Positions 21,639 to 34,089 of a stretch of DNA of 64,000 nt are shown in pieces. The notes under the pieces were generated by a model. The model saw only the letters and a list, made by a program, of their open reading frames with translations, was not told where the DNA came from and ran no database searches. How positions within the stretch are numbered: position 1 is the first letter of the stretch; every line of letters starts with the position of its first letter. Position numbers and translations under genes: made by a program. The DNA is taken from the NCBI GenBank assembly GCA_973895155.1, contig OZ316892.1:14818001-14882000 (forward strand), read 5' to 3'. This DNA is from Marsupella aquatica (Eukaryota; Marchantiophyta).

Positions 21639-24374
21639 TTAGCATGCTCCAATCAACAGGTTAGGGACAAGGACACGCATTCTGAGAGCTTCGAGGCACA
21701 GAGTCTCTGTTCTGTTGGAGGGGAATTGCTTCGCCGAGGTATCCTCTTCACAACCAGGGAGCTGCCCGAGGTTGGAAATAACTAGTGGGTGATTCGAGCG
21801 AATGGCGTGTTCGGTTGCATTGTCCAAGACCTTTCGCAGCCGTTCCAGGGACATCACACTCTGAGATACAGGGGTTACTGGAGAGTCAGTTGCAGAGGAT
21901 CCTCCAGCGGAAGCAAAATTCCGCTCGGAATGCTCGATAGCGACGCCCTCCTCTTCGGATAAGTATCCATCCGGCACAACAAACTCGTCTGGACCGTCTT
22001 CATCATCCTCAATCTCCTCGATTTCACCCTTCTCATCTTCCTCATCTTTCTCCGCGTCAGAGAGGCTCTCCCCAGGATCCTCTTCCTCCCACTCTTCGTC
22101 ACTGTCCACCTCATAGTCAAGAGCTGGGTCCTGCTTCAAAGGGTGCCGAGGTTTAATGTACTCACTTTTTTTGGAGAATGTTCCATAGTAAGGAGGCCGG
22201 TGACCTTTGTCAAATTGGAGCAATTTTCGCTTCTTGTTGCGTAATTGATGATACCTACTGGTGGCAGACTTCTTCCCATCCTCAAGCGGTGAAGTGGGGC
22301 TTAAACACTCGACCACATTCTCCTTCCAATCTCCGTCCAATCCGGGACTATCGAATTCTTCCCGCATACGTTTGAGATTACTCACAGGACTGGAATTGGA
22401 ATTGGCAGCCCCTTTCCTCACCTGTCCATCATCGTGGCTGTTCCCCCTTGAGTCACCAACAGTTCCAGTCAACCGAAGCTCCCTGTAGACAAAAGCCTTA
22501 GGTTTGCGCCGAACACCCCACCTTTGGTATGTTCGTGAGGCAGACTGAGTCCTAATTCTAAGCCAATTGTGGACATGCGACCGTAGCAGCTCTTCGGAAC
22601 CTATCGGGACATCACAACCTTTCAGCTCCTCGTCCATGCGGGCGACAACTACGACAGTCTGTGACTGTCCGCTTGGGGTCGCAAATTCACGTTTCTGCAA
22701 CTCCGCAACGGGAGATGCGGACAATACAATTTGAGGTTGGGCTTGCTCTTGAGTTTGGCCACAACCTGCTTGTTGGCTTTTTGCTGAGTCCTTGAGAGGG
22801 TCCTTTCTGACGAGGAATTTGTCCATGAAGCTAGCTTGTTTCTTCAATGCCAGCTGCTTCTTCCGTTCAGCCTCACGTTTCTGCTCCTTCTCGGCCTCAT
22901 CTTGCAGTTTCCTCTCCTGCTTTTTCCGTTCTACTTCTTCCTTCTCCTTCCGCTTCTGCTCCTTCTCTGCCTCGTCTTGCTGCTTTAGCTGCTGCTTCTT
23001 CCTGTCTGCTTCCTCTTTCTCCTTGCGTTTTTGCTCTTTCTCGCTCTCCATCTGTTCCCGCTTCAGCACCTTCTCCTGCCGGATTCTCTCTTTCTCCTCT
23101 GGATCGGACTTTCGCCTTCTATTACTCAGAGCTTCCTGAATGGATCGATTCAGATTCGATGGGGACAGAAGAAGGTCAAGGAATCACCAATGTCTGAAGA
23201 TTTCCCTTGAACCAAAATAGCAAGGAAGACCAGGAGGGTTCTCACGGAGTAGGCTAACCAGAAGATCAAACCCTCACATAATCTAGGCGTCCCAAAGCGT
23301 TGAGAACCAGATTTCTTATGTAGATAACTCGACAGAAGATAAACTACCCTCAACGGGACTAGGTGAATGTTGTAATAACCAAGTAATTTCTAATCTGTTC
23401 GAGCAAATAATTCCTAGACAGATCGCTATTAGAAAGATTGCAATGGTTGTCTGTGTAGTCAAACTGACTTTTCATCTGTCAAAAAGAAATTGTCACGCAG
23501 ATTGCTGTCATTCTCTGCAACGGGTGAATAAAATCTGATGAAATCCTAGTCTCAGGATAGAAAAGTGCATTCATCGCAGAAATATTTCTCCTACCTGAGT
23601 AAGGTTGTTGGGTTGTTCCCCGAGCGGATTCGAATTCGTTGCAGGAGAGACTCCAAAACATTTTTTCTCTGGCCACATGACCTTAGAAGCACGAATGGCG
23701 GATTCGTCATCTACTTTGACCAGAGCTTCCCGTTGTGCTTGCAGGCACGCGGCTCGTTGTTCAATCTCGCCCTGCCCCGCTGCTAGAGAAGCGGAACGGA
23801 GAGCATTAAGCGTGGCAGAGACAGCAGTGATTCTCTCCCCAATCTTCTTCCTGCACCGTCGCCGATCCAAAATCTCGTCGCGGAAGACTTTGGATAGCAA
23901 TTTCACGTCCCTGACCTCCCAGCACCAGAGGCTCCCAGGAGTGTCATCCTCTAGGACATCTGCATCCGGCCAAGTGACTCCAAAACTGAGGCGCTCTCCA
24001 AGAGAAAGGACACTGCTCTTCACTGATGCCATGGTGACAGCGCCATTCTTACTCTGATCCTGATCATTCTCATCGTTCAACCTCTCGAAGATGTCCTTCA
24101 CTACAGCAGAGAATGGAAGCCGACTGCCTTCTAAGAACTTAGCAATTTTCTTGCGCTGGATGTTACCCGGGGTTTCCCTGTCTTTCCGGTACCGCACCAC
24201 CACTTGCAATGCCTCCTCCTCGTTAAAGAACCTGACCAGGGAATCGATTTCTTCCTCATACTGCTCCTTCCCCGGACCAGGAACTGGATGATCGACAGTT
24301 TCAGCTGCCATTGGAGACGAATGAACCTCTCCTTCGGGAACGCCTTCCGCCAGGGCCACCATCGCCACATCCAT
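21639..24374 (-). CDS. FAS1: Chromatin assembly factor 1 large subunit (FAS1, CAF-1 p150 type)
   Basis: CAF-1 deposits H3-H4 behind the replication fork; this is its largest subunit, nuclear. Modelled as exon 1, 24374-23595 (260 codons, ending NNLTQ before GTAGGA), and exon 2, 23135-21639; 758 residues against ~815 in Arabidopsis. Exon 1 carries the plant FAS1 core (VLEDDTPGSLWCWEVRD, CRKKIGERITAVSATL). Exon 2 starts with a long Lys/Glu/Arg coiled coil (KER-like, residues ~270-355) and then KKQASFMDKFL, which resembles the PCNA-contacting peptide of p150. The conserved block LLQFDKGHRPPYYGT (565-579) is followed by the acidic DSDEEWEEEDPGESLSD (604-620) and VVPDGYLSEEEGV. Near the end TLCLEALRMR matches the family, after which the frame closes quickly, so a further 3' exon is possible. 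The acceptor at 23136 (ATTCAG|GAA) is the only good one that clears an upstream in-frame stop. Confidence 0.9.
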
Positions 24375-24792
24375 ATCCCACCTGCGTCGGGACTGCTCCC
24401 CCGCTTCCTCCTGCAGAATGATGGTGAAATCGAATTGGGTGGAAATCCCGCCCGAGGAACAGAGCGGAGTCGAATTGAGTCGAAATCCGGCGCGAGAAAC
24501 AGAGAGGAGGGGAGGGGAGAGCGGGAGTCATCGACTGTATTGCTGAATTATCGGCTAAGTAATAGTCTGTAATAAATAGGATTAGGGTGCTAATAAGACG
24601 GTACCGTTGGCGTACCGTTGGCCTACCGTCGGTCGTTGTTTCTAATACTTTGTGCACTACCGTCAGTCGTTGGTGCCTTGCAAAGTAGTGTCCATAGAGA
24701 CGCATGTTGAGTGTGAGTCTTCTCGAGCATACATGAGATGGTCAGGTAGCTGGCAATGTGGCTAATTGGCAAGTAGGTTTGGCAATTGAGCT
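24375..24792 (-). other. Leader and promoter side of FAS1
   Basis: Directly upstream of the FAS1 ATG. The first ~150 bp are GC-rich and the sequence becomes AT-rich beyond 24530. A near-repeat, GTACCGTTGGCGTACCGTTG followed by GCCTACCGTCGG, lies around 24600-24630. No TATA box could be assigned with confidence. Confidence 0.35.
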
Positions 24793-25026
24793 GGAGAGTG
24801 CAAGCTGCGCGGAGAGTGACCTCGCCTAGTCAGCCTGGCAATTGGAATTGAAGGAGAGTGCAAGTTACACGCAAGTGACGGATTGGGTGTGAAAGTGGAA
24901 TCCAAGGAGAGTGTGAGCTTGGAGAGTGCGAGCTGCGGGGAGAGTGACCTTGCCAAGTCAGTTTGGCAATTGGAATTGAAGGAGACTGCAAGTTGCACGC
25001 AAGTGACAGATAGGGTGTGAGTGGTG
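24793..25026. repeat. Tandem duplication, ~128-bp period
   Basis: GGAGAGTGCAAGCTGC at 24793 recurs as GGAGAGTGCGAGCTGC at 24921. GGCAATTGGAATTGAAGGAG and CACGCAAGTGACRGAT are found in both copies at the same spacing. Non-coding. Confidence 0.8.
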
Positions 25027-26361
25027 CACAGTCGCACCTTGATGTGCCACAAGCAAATAGCCAGGGAAACTTCCTACCAATATGACATTGAGGTAAATAT
25101 AGACCATGAGAAAGAAAGAGAGAGGGATTGCATTTGAGAATATTGAGATTGTCAAAGAACAAAATGTGTCAAACTGGGAAATATGATCCCAATGGCAAGA
25201 GACCCAATAATAGTAAGACCACAAGGGGAAAACCCAAAAAGACCAAAGACCCAAAAAGCCCAAGATTACTACAACGCCAAAAGAACTAAAGGGGCTACTT
25301 GTACCAGCCAAATATCCTTGCATTGTACAGTATTGTCAATAGTAATTGATGTTGAACAGAAGTGTTATCAAGCATAAGTGAAATGTCAGGGCACTCAGAC
25401 ATTGAGGGGAGCTGGCAAAGTGGTCTCCAGGGTTTGAAGGAGTGTGCAAGTGGCAAAGAGAGTGTCAGGTTGGACGTGGAAATGACTCTCAGTGACACCT
25501 TTAGGTCCATCTCATGGTTAGGACCAGAAAAATGTCACCCTAGTTGAACAGCTAGCTAGGGTGGCTTCCTGGCAGAATAGCCTTTCATACACATACCATG
25601 AGAAGAAAATAGTGTAAATTAGATGAGCATCAGGATACAAGGGTGTGTCAAAGAAGCTTCTGACACCTGACTATAGAGTCACTCAAAATACTTTCAGACA
25701 AGACATAGGCTGAAAGCCTGCACATCACCCTAGCCTTGCCTCACAAGAGTAATCCCTACAGCTCACAGGAGTTTTCAGGAGTCAAAGTACTTTCAGTCAA
25801 TGCAAGCACCCTTTTGCAAACCAAGGCCCACCCAGCCTTGATAGTGGGACAAAAAAAGTTTGATCCCTTCTTCACCTGTCTGCTTGCATGATCTCTTTAC
25901 ATCAAAAAAGGCTTGCTTGTGAAAGTTTTGTTTGAGCTTAACATTAACACCCCCTGCTATACATCTAAAAATGGATAGGGATTGTTTTTTGTTTCTTGAA
26001 CAAAGTGGCTGTATGTTTTACTCACAAGAGGGAGAAAACCTTAGTAGAGCAAAAAGAGGTAGCCTGAACCTAGTGAACGAAGCAGCCCACAATTCATCTT
26101 GAGGGGTAGTAAGAGTATCCTTTGCCAGTTTTTGGACTCAGTGTTTGCCATTGGCAAAAGTATAGGTAGAAATTGTAGGTCAGCCTCAAACCAACATGAT
26201 TCACCGGCCTGAAGGGAAGTTTGCAATTGCACCAGCACAATCGGATCACACATGTAGGTCAAGCCCAACGCACCTTCAGTTGCACTCAAGGAATCGACGT
26301 TACATACAAGGAGCTCTCAGCCACCATAGCCACAATCCAAGCTCCACTCTCTAAGGCTCAA
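25027..26361. other. Non-coding spacer left of the copia element
   Basis: No gene, RNA or recognisable element was seen. Short open frames only. Confidence 0.4.
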
Positions 26362-26366
26362 CATCA

Positions 26367-26689
26367 TGTGGGGAGAAATCAGATCAGGAAAAACACTCCA
26401 AACATACACGTGCTCAATAGTTACGTGGTTCGTCTCAAGGTTGGCTACATCCACAGGAAGACCAAGCTTTATTAACGGTTATGTGTCTACTCAAGCATCA
26501 CCATAGCTCTCATCTCTTCAAGCTCTCATCTCTCGCTGTATCACTGTGTTCTCTCTTGAGAACTCTCTTGTGTGTTCTCACACCACATAGAAGTTGAAGA
26601 GATAAGGACCAACTCTTCAACTAGGGTTTACTCTAACCCTAGTTAACATACTAACCATAGTTCAACCCAAGACTGAGTTAACCTCTACA
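26367..26689 (-). repeat. 3' LTR of the 26.4-30.1 kb copia element
   Basis: 323 bp, starting TGTAGAGGTTAACTC and ending TTCTCCCCACA on the minus strand (TG...CA). It carries an extra 16 bp (a CTCTCATCTCT-containing duplication) absent from the other LTR. Confidence 0.92.
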
Positions 26690-26702
26690 AACTCCCCCTT
26701 GA
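26690..26702 (-). promoter_or_regulatory. Polypurine tract (copia element)
   Basis: CAAGGGGGAGTT on the minus strand, directly before the 3' LTR TGTAGAGG. Confidence 0.85.
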
Positions 26703-26883
26703 CTCACATCTTGGGAGGGTTCATAACATTGTCTTTTCCTTACAAGTTCCTCCGCGGGAAGTTCAAGACAGTAGGGCCAAAAGACCCTCCCCCTAATGCA
26801 AGGGTTAACTAGAACTAAGCCGTAGCCGATAAGCCATCGGATGGAGTACTCATATAGAGACATTTTCTTGGTTAACTCTATAT

Positions 26884-27780
26884 TTACAATATTTGTAAAT
26901 AATTACAATGCCTTGAAAAACTATTGGAGTCTAATACTTTGGTAAAAGCATCCGCTGGATTAAGCTTTCCATCAATCTTGACAAGCTCAAATTCATCATT
27001 CGATAATGCCTGTCGGATGAAATGATAGCGGACATCAATGTGCTTTACCCTGCCATCCATCACCTGATTCTTGGCAGTGTAAATTGCACTTTGACTGTCA
27101 CAATGAAGATATACACACTCCTGTGATAAACCCATTTTTGTGACAAGCTTTTTCAACCAAATGGTCTTTGATGTTGCTTCTGCTGCTGCTACATACTTGG
27201 CATCCATAGTAGACTTTGCAACACACTTTTGGAGAGTAGACTTCCAACTAATGCATCCACCAGCAAGTGTAAATACATATTCAGTTGTCGATCTCCTTTT
27301 ATCCAGATCACCTGTGTAGTCTGCATCCACATAACCTTGAAGCACTTTCATATTGTTTGAACTTGCACCAAACAATAAACCCTTCTTAGTGGAATCTCTG
27401 ATGTAGCACAAAATCCATTTCACTGCTTTCCAATGAACTTTTTCTGGATTTGCCATGTATCTGCTTACCTTGCTAACGGCATAAGCTATGTTTGGTCGGG
27501 TGTATACCATGAGATACATTAAACTACCCACAGCACTTTCATAAGGAACTTTGGACATCAAACTTTTTTCTGTCGCATCCGATGGACAAAATGTTGCAGA
27601 AATATTGAAATGCCTTGCCAAAGGAACACTCACAGCCTTAGCATCTGCCATGTTGAATTTTGAGAGTACCTTCTCTGCATATCTTTTCTGCGACAGCCAA
27701 AGTTTGGCTTTGTTAACATCCCTGACAATCTTCATGCCTAGGATCCTCTTGGCTGTGCCCAAATCCTTCTTGGGCTGAAG
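26884..27780 (-). pseudogene. copia reverse transcriptase end plus RNase H remnant
   Basis: Open for ~300 codons in one frame. It begins at KKDLGTAKRILGM, close to the end of the RT domain, so the catalytic YVDD part is missing. Then follow SYESAVGSLMY-type and RPNIAYAVSKVSRY segments, and the RNase H region with YVDADYTGDLDKRRSTTEYV, SAIYTAKNQVMDGRVKHIDV and KLNPADAFTK. RNase H motifs look intact although the upstream polymerase is deleted. Confidence 0.88.
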
Positions 27781-27799
27781 AACCGACAACTTCCTTGAA

Positions 27800-28649
27800 T
27801 GTGTCTTTGACGCGACAATCCTTCTTCATGTGGCCCACTTTGTCACACTTCCAACACTTTATCTCACGAGTAGACTTGGATGGTGATTTCGATCGAGATC
27901 TAGATCTGGATCTAAACCTCCTCCTACCAAAAGATCGGTCGTGGAACCTTCCTCGCTCCATGGGAAGTGGGTTAAACCTTTTGTTTTCATGAGATGGCTC
28001 CCCTTGATTTGCCTCTTTCTACCAGCAGTGCTATTGATGATGAGGTTGAGGTAGGATGAGCTGAAGAAACCAGCTTAGACTGCATGTCATCGGTCAACAG
28101 GGCACTCACCACATCATTGTAGGATATAGTTGTCTTATCACGGAATAGAAGAACTCGAGACAAAGATTGGTACGAAGGTGGTATTGAGCTCAAGAGTTGT
28201 AAGGCTTTCTTTTCTTCGCTCAAATGCTCCCTCAAATTCTCTAGGTCAACCACAAGATCATTGAACTGATCGATATGATCTTGAATCTTGACTCCATCAG
28301 CCATTTTGAAGTGCATGAGCTTCAGGCTTACATACTTTCGGTTTGACATCTCCTTCTTGTAGTACTTGTTACGCAATGCTTGAAACAAGTCCGTCACCGT
28401 TTGTGTTGCATTTTCCTTGAACTGCTTCTTCACATTGTTTTTCAGGTACATGCCAACAATACTTACCGCTTGATCCTGGAGATCATGCCAATCATCATCT
28501 TCCATCTTCTTAGGTTGAGATCTTAGTACCTTGCCTAGGCCCATCGCCCTAAGTGCATCCCTCACGTTACGTTCCCACATTGTATAGTCCATCCGACCAT
28601 CAAATTTTTCCACCTCAAACCTTTGACCTCCAATCCTAGTAGTCGCCAT
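27800..28649 (-). pseudogene. copia gag, frameshifted
   Basis: Starts MATTRIGGQRFEVEKFDG, the usual copia Gag opening, and continues through the UBN2-type Gag domain (KQFKENATQTVTDLFQALR, SIPPSYQSL). Near 27990 the frame breaks after VERGKSRG. The neighbouring frame carries on with an Arg/Ser-rich stretch and the CCHC zinc knuckle CWKCDKVGHMKKDC (~27830-27870). A capsid-like precursor cannot be made in one piece. Confidence 0.85.
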
Positions 28650-29804
28650 CGTTGGAATGCCAAATGTAGTGTGGAGTCGCCTTCCCACAAGAAATAAACG
28701 TCGAATGCTCAGATGTGGGGTGTGAAAATAAGGCCAAAAATGAAAGTTGGTGAATTTTGAAACTGATCACTCCTATGTGTAGCCCACAAGGTAACGCTCC
28801 GAATTCTGAAAACGGTTTGTCAAATGGACTCTCGAGTGCCGAGAATTTTTACTCCGATCGGAGGGGGGTAAAAGATGAAATAATTACCCCTCGAGGGAAT
28901 CTCTTATGCCAAAGATTCCACTAGTGTACTTTTTCAGAATCGAACGCACCAATACTTGCCTAGCTTCCCCAAGTACGTCTCTCCAAAAGTTGAAGTTGAT
29001 CCGATTTTATTTGCCGCTCGGAATCTTTGACTTTTGGTAAAACTTTAAGCCTCTGGAAAAGAATCTTTTCGGGAAATTCCGTCTGCCCTTGTACAGCCCC
29101 TGTGGGGGACTTCACAGGGGGCACTTCCCCCTGCCCGAGCCCTGTCGAGCCCTAGAAAGGCCTCCTCGAACTTTTTGACCTCCTCGCGCGCCCGCGCAAG
29201 TCGCGACTACTCGCGGCAGAAAATACCCCTCGGCGGATTCACTCAAATTCCCGTCTCTGTTTTTGACTAAATCCAATTCTGATTTTAGATTCAGAAACTA
29301 GACTTCGAGGGCATCAAGATCGATATAAAGAACTCGCGAAACGGTGGAGTAATGAGGGAGAAACAATTCGGTGAAAGTGACTGATATTAAGTTATCCGCC
29401 ATAGCCAAAATTTTGAACTCAAAAAACGAGAATTGAAATTAAGATTGCTTCTCAACCATTTGACGGAATTCAATGATGTTGATATCGAAACGTCTAGAAA
29501 GACAAGGCGCTCAAGCGTATCTCAGTTTCAAGTCCCGATAGAACAATCAAAAAGACTGATCTGAGAAATTGACCTTATCTCTTGCCCGATAACGTAAATT
29601 GAAACCGTCACTTACAATTGTTTCCGTTTCTGACCTCAGGCCTTCATTGCTTCACTGAAATGAGCCCCTGGTTGTGTGCTCCACACTTGTGAGAAGATTG
29701 AGTCCAATCTTCTTTCAATAGCTTCGCTTCGAAGAGGAAATCATCTGCTGTTCGCTTTGCTTGAAGCAAGTTCTATGGAGTTCCTAATCGACTGAAAAAT
29801 CTGA

Positions 29805-29816
29805 GCTCTGATACCA
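29805..29816 (-). promoter_or_regulatory. Primer binding site for initiator tRNA-Met (copia element)
   Basis: TGGTATCAGAGC on the minus strand, two bases after the 5' LTR. This is the standard plant copia site, complementary to the 3' end of tRNA-iMet. Confidence 0.9.
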
Positions 29817-29818
29817 AT

Positions 29819-30125
29819 TGTGGGGAGAAATCAGATCAGGAAAAACGCTCCAAACATATACGTGCTCAATAGTTACGTGGTTCGCCTCAAGGTTGGCTAC
29901 GTCCACGGGAAGACCAAGCTTTATTGACGGTTATGTGTCTACTCAAGCATCACCATAGCTCTCATCTCTTGCTGTATCACTGTGTTCTCTCTTGAGAACT
30001 CTCTTGTGTGTTCTCACACCACATAGAAGTTGAAGAGATAAGGACCAACTCTTCAACTAGGGTTTACTCTAACCCTAGTTAACATACTAACCATAGTTCA
30101 ACCCAAGACTGAGTTAACCTCTACA
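29819..30125 (-). repeat. 5' LTR of the 26.4-30.1 kb copia element
   Basis: 307 bp and nearly identical to 26367-26689. It starts TGTAGAGGTTAACTC and ends CCCCACA on the minus strand, two bases before the primer site. Confidence 0.92.
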
Positions 30126-31759
30126 CATCAAAAGATAATCTTTCCATGCCTCACAATGGGAGAACTACTCTCCACACAAACCCAACTGAACCCTATCGGC
30201 TCATATAACACACATACAAAACATACAAACCTAGATAGTACAATATACTATAATACTACCTAGAATGGTGTGACATGTTAAACCTGTGTTCAGATGTGAA
30301 CATGTGATGCAAGCATAGGCATAGATGGGGTTTTGCATGCTTTGGTAGAACTTGCAAAACAGTTGTTGGATGACTTAAAAAAGTGTCAAATATCATGGTC
30401 CAGAAAATGAATGACATTGCTGCCTAGAGAAACTTTGTGGATTGCTACCACTAGTGAAAGCCCTAATCCAGTGCAGGTTGGGATAATGCATCACTTTGCA
30501 GGGCACCCATGTGGATCCTAAACCCTAACACCAAGGTACACGTGGACTTCTTGAACCAACTTGGTGTGTTACAACTTACAATGACTGTTTGTATGTCTTA
30601 CTCTCCTTATGGTCTCCATAATATTTTATGCAAAAATGATATCAATAAAGCTCTTTTTCTCACACTTCCACTGACTTTGTTCATGACAAAATGGTGGATT
30701 CTAGGAAAAATGTTCTATCCTTTTAATCAAAAATAGAAAAAATTGCAACAATGGGATTTGATGAAGATCTTACAAAATATTTGTGTTGCACTTACAGCTA
30801 CAAACAATGAATTGCATGTCAAGTTGTGAACACAGCTTAACAACGCTAAAAGGATTACTCACTTATTGAGTATAGAGTTGTTAATTAAACAAACATTGGA
30901 GTGGAGAGACCCACTGACCTCCATAGTTCTTGAAGCAATTTAATGAAATTGTTGGGACCCTACAGCAACTAAATGGTGATTTTCGGTTTGAAAGAAATTC
31001 AGAGGAGATCCCATGGAAGTCAGTGGGTCACACCTCAGGTTACACAACTGGCCAACTCACTTGCATGCGGACAACTAAGATGGCTGAAGGGGCCTACAAT
31101 ACCAAAAATTCAAAACAAAGACAAAGCCCCAGACCCTTGGCCCGTAGCTTATGCAATTTGGAAAGAGCATGCAAACACCACAATGGAATCAATTTTGGAC
31201 CAACTTTATTGGTTTTTTCAATTGTTTAACCCCCCAAAAGAAGCCAATGGGACAGGAAAGACAATCATGTTAATATGCCATAAAATGCCAAAACCAACTA
31301 GTACCTGGAGCCAAAGATATTGGTACTTCTATGAAGCCCTTAAACTTAAAGTCTGGTTGATGTAGGTGAGTTGGACCCACATTGTTACTCACTTCAGATT
31401 TGCAGCCACCAATTAGAGAGGGGTTCATGCAAGGAGGATCCTGCCACATCTAGAAGAATCAAAGTCGTAGGCAACTGCAAGTGGTCTGGCTCATCCACAT
31501 TGTAGTAATTGGGTCTCATAATAATGTTTGACCATTGCAATAAGTCTCTAGCAATAATTTACAGACAAGAAAGACAAATTTAAGAAATATTTCATACTAT
31601 GAAAAGTATCAAACTAATTGGATTTTAGAACACATTTTTGTCATCAGTTTCCTATGAAGTCGCAAATATACACACTTTTTATATACAAAGGGACCAATCA
31701 GAGTACAAATGAACAAACAAAAGAGGGCCCAAGTGGACAAAACCAATCGAAAAAGAAGT

Positions 31760-31860
31760 GAGCAAAAGGGAACCACTAAACACCAAGAAAGAGTAACTAA
31801 AAGTAAGAAATGAGCAATAGGGAACCTCTAAAAACCAAGAAAGAGAGACTAAAACTAACC
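31760..31860. repeat. Tandem duplication, ~52-bp period
   Basis: GAGCAAAAGGGAACCACTAA at 31760 recurs as GAGCAATAGGGAACCTCTAA at 31812. Both are followed by ACCAAGAAAGAG and ACTAAAA. Confidence 0.75.
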
Positions 31861-32282
31861 CAAGCGGACCGAGGTCCTCATCATTCCTAGCGAATGTGGC
31901 AAAAAGTTACTGGTCCACATCAAGTCAAAACTAGATCGTCAAACTATGAAGGGCTTATTGATTCCTTTCAATTGCATATCGTGCAATGTATATAGAGCAC
32001 TTTTGTCTTCTTCAAGATGTCTACACACTACAACAAACTATCATATAGGAAGCCTTTTTAGCTTGGCTGTGGCCGGACTGACGGCTACTGTAGCTAAAGG
32101 CTAAGGGTTCCCATATTCATTCTGGAACTCTTTCCAAAACCAGTACGGTGACAAGGTTATCTTGTCAACTGCTTTTCAATAAAAATACTTAGTGCAAATC
32201 TCACATTGTTTCTTAGGAGAAAAAATGCAACATTAACGACAAATTGTAAATGCTTGGCCAATAATAAATGATTTGCCAAGAG

Positions 32283-32378
32283 TGACCTGGCTGTGTGGTA
32301 GCTCACTTGAGTGGAGACCAATAGGTCTTGGGTTTAACTATTGTGACTGACTATTCACTTTTGTGGGGTTTCACAGAT
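32283..32378 (+). mobile_element. SINE-like element (tRNA-derived), copy 2
   Basis: Resembles 6703-6800: CTGGCTGTGTGGTAGCTCAC, TTGAGTGG, a box-B-like GGGTTTAACTATTGTGACTG and GTGGGGTT near the 3' end. Orientation is plus. Box spacing fits an internal RNA polymerase III promoter; no folded tRNA is present. Confidence 0.5.
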
Positions 32379-32552
32379 TTCAACTCCACAGATCACAAAA
32401 TTGAAAGTTATTAGGCCTGAGGAAATACAGAACAAGATTTTGATGTTCACATTGGTGCATTACTTTTTGAGGTAGTCTTTTGGAAGTTGTAGGTGGGCAG
32501 GGAGAGAAATACTAGATGGACCCCTTAAACTGATAATTGTTACATAATGGAT

Positions 32553-32770
32553 CCTATGAGGTCCCATGAGATTTTAGTATCGTTGATTTAAGGTCTATCA
32601 AGGGTATGGATCACTCATGGGGTCCATCTAGTAAAGATTTTCATTTTGGGAATCCATCAACCCTATGAGGCCCCATGAGATTTTAGGACCGTTGATATAA
32701 GGTCCATAAAGGGTATGGATCACTCATGGGGTCCATCAAGTAAAGATTTTCATTTTGGGTGTCCATCAAG
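32553..32770. repeat. Tandem duplication, 109-bp period
   Basis: Two head-to-tail copies beginning CCTATGAGG (32553 and 32662). Both contain CCCATGAGATTTTAG, AAGGGTATGGATCACTCATG and GTAAAGATTTTCATTTTGGG. About 90% similar by eye. Confidence 0.85.
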
Positions 32771-34089
32771 AATATCTCTTGTGGGCAGGCCATGAAAACA
32801 ATGTAAAACTATCATCAAGAGAATATGCTCAACCATAAGTACGTGAGCTAGAAAACCATGTATAGCTTAAGTTGTATATTAGTGCATTCTCCCCAATAAC
32901 TACGGTCACTACTTTGTAACAGTAACCCATCACAATGTTTTTTCCATTATTGTACAATGTTCTATTGACTTGTAAGCGGAATTTTACCAGCTTTTGAGTA
33001 CGTTAGGATTCACCACATATAAAATTTCCCTTGTCACCCTCTGTCTCCAATTTGTTGGAAGTTCTTGGAAACAAATTGTTTTCAATCAGACACAAAGGAG
33101 TTGGTCCCACAAACTAGTTCTTGCATTCCTTAAGTACCAAATTAACTTAATTTGAATCCAAAACTTGCATATAGAATGCCACAACGGCCAAAGTTGAGCA
33201 TTTATTAAAAACCTAAGGCAGATTCTTCGTTCCCCATTTGCTTCGAGAGTTCCATGGTTCTAGATCTCAGCAATATTTGCAAGGGATGAAATCCTTCCTA
33301 GGTCACTTACAGAAATGAACTTCGCTGATCAACACTTGACCTGTTCTTGGACACAGGTAAGGCCAGCTCCCTCTTCCTTTCTTGGTTTAGCCAAAACAAT
33401 AGTGTTGACCCTTCGTCTCACCTAATCTTACTGTCTGCCCTGGTCAAAATCATTTCTATCTCGTTAAGCTCCCTCTCTGACCAGTTCTATAAGTTCAGAG
33501 TACCACGGTACCAATTAATTCTCATCGGACTTGCATGAAATATCATTACATTTTATTGAAGGAAATAAAGCAACGTCACAATCTTATTCTCATGTTTTTG
33601 TTTTTGCATTTTAAGAATAATGTACACACTGAAAGTCAGTGTTTACATCCAATGCTTAGAATCTTTTGTCCAAGCTGTGACCGTCTACAGAAGTTTACTT
33701 TGGCATTGAACGCCGATTCTAACAAACCCACAAAGATTCAGGTGTAGCCTTTTTGTGACAGTTTGAAAAGCCGGAAAATGAGTTGCACTACCAGAAAACT
33801 TAAGAAATTGCTTAGCAAGAATTCTTTTTCTCGGATAGTACTTTTTCTTAGTAAGAAAACACATAAAGTACTTTTCTAGTCAACAGAAGGAAACCTATTG
33901 TAGTCCTTCCGGGTTGCAAGGTTCACGGGGTGGTCCATCCAAGCATTGCTTTTCGTTATTTCCTGGAATAAAACGTAATGAATATTTCGCGCAGGTCCTG
34001 CCTCCAAAATAATAATGCGCTGACCGAAAGTCTTCAACCGAAGAGTCTTCTCAAACAGCTGAGCTCTACTCTGCTCTGCTCTAGTCGTG

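Larger units (their letters stand above)
26367..30125 (-). mobile_element. Ty1/copia retrotransposon, internally deleted, intact ends
   Basis: The order along the minus strand is 5' LTR (30125-29819), PBS (29816-29805), a ~1.15-kb leader, gag, the end of reverse transcriptase plus RNase H, PPT, and 3' LTR (26689-26367). A 5-bp target duplication CATCA flanks it (26362-26366 and 30126-30130). At 3759 bp it lacks protease, integrase and most of the reverse transcriptase: the gag zinc-knuckle region joins the distal RT frame near 27780, out of frame. The LTRs differ by about seven substitutions, all transitions, and one 16-bp indel, so the insertion is fairly recent. It can only move with proteins supplied by another copy. 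Confidence 0.92.
30131..33999. other. Repeat-rich non-coding spacer
   Basis: No supported gene. A plus-strand frame at 30973-31365 has no recognisable similarity and no splice context. Holds a SINE-like copy (32283-32378) and two tandem duplications (31760-31860 and 32553-32770), annotated separately. Confidence 0.4.

Noticed and set aside
30973-31365. 130-codon plus-strand frame
   Set aside because: No recognisable domain, no splice signals and surrounded by repeats; could be a fragment of an old element but unsupported.
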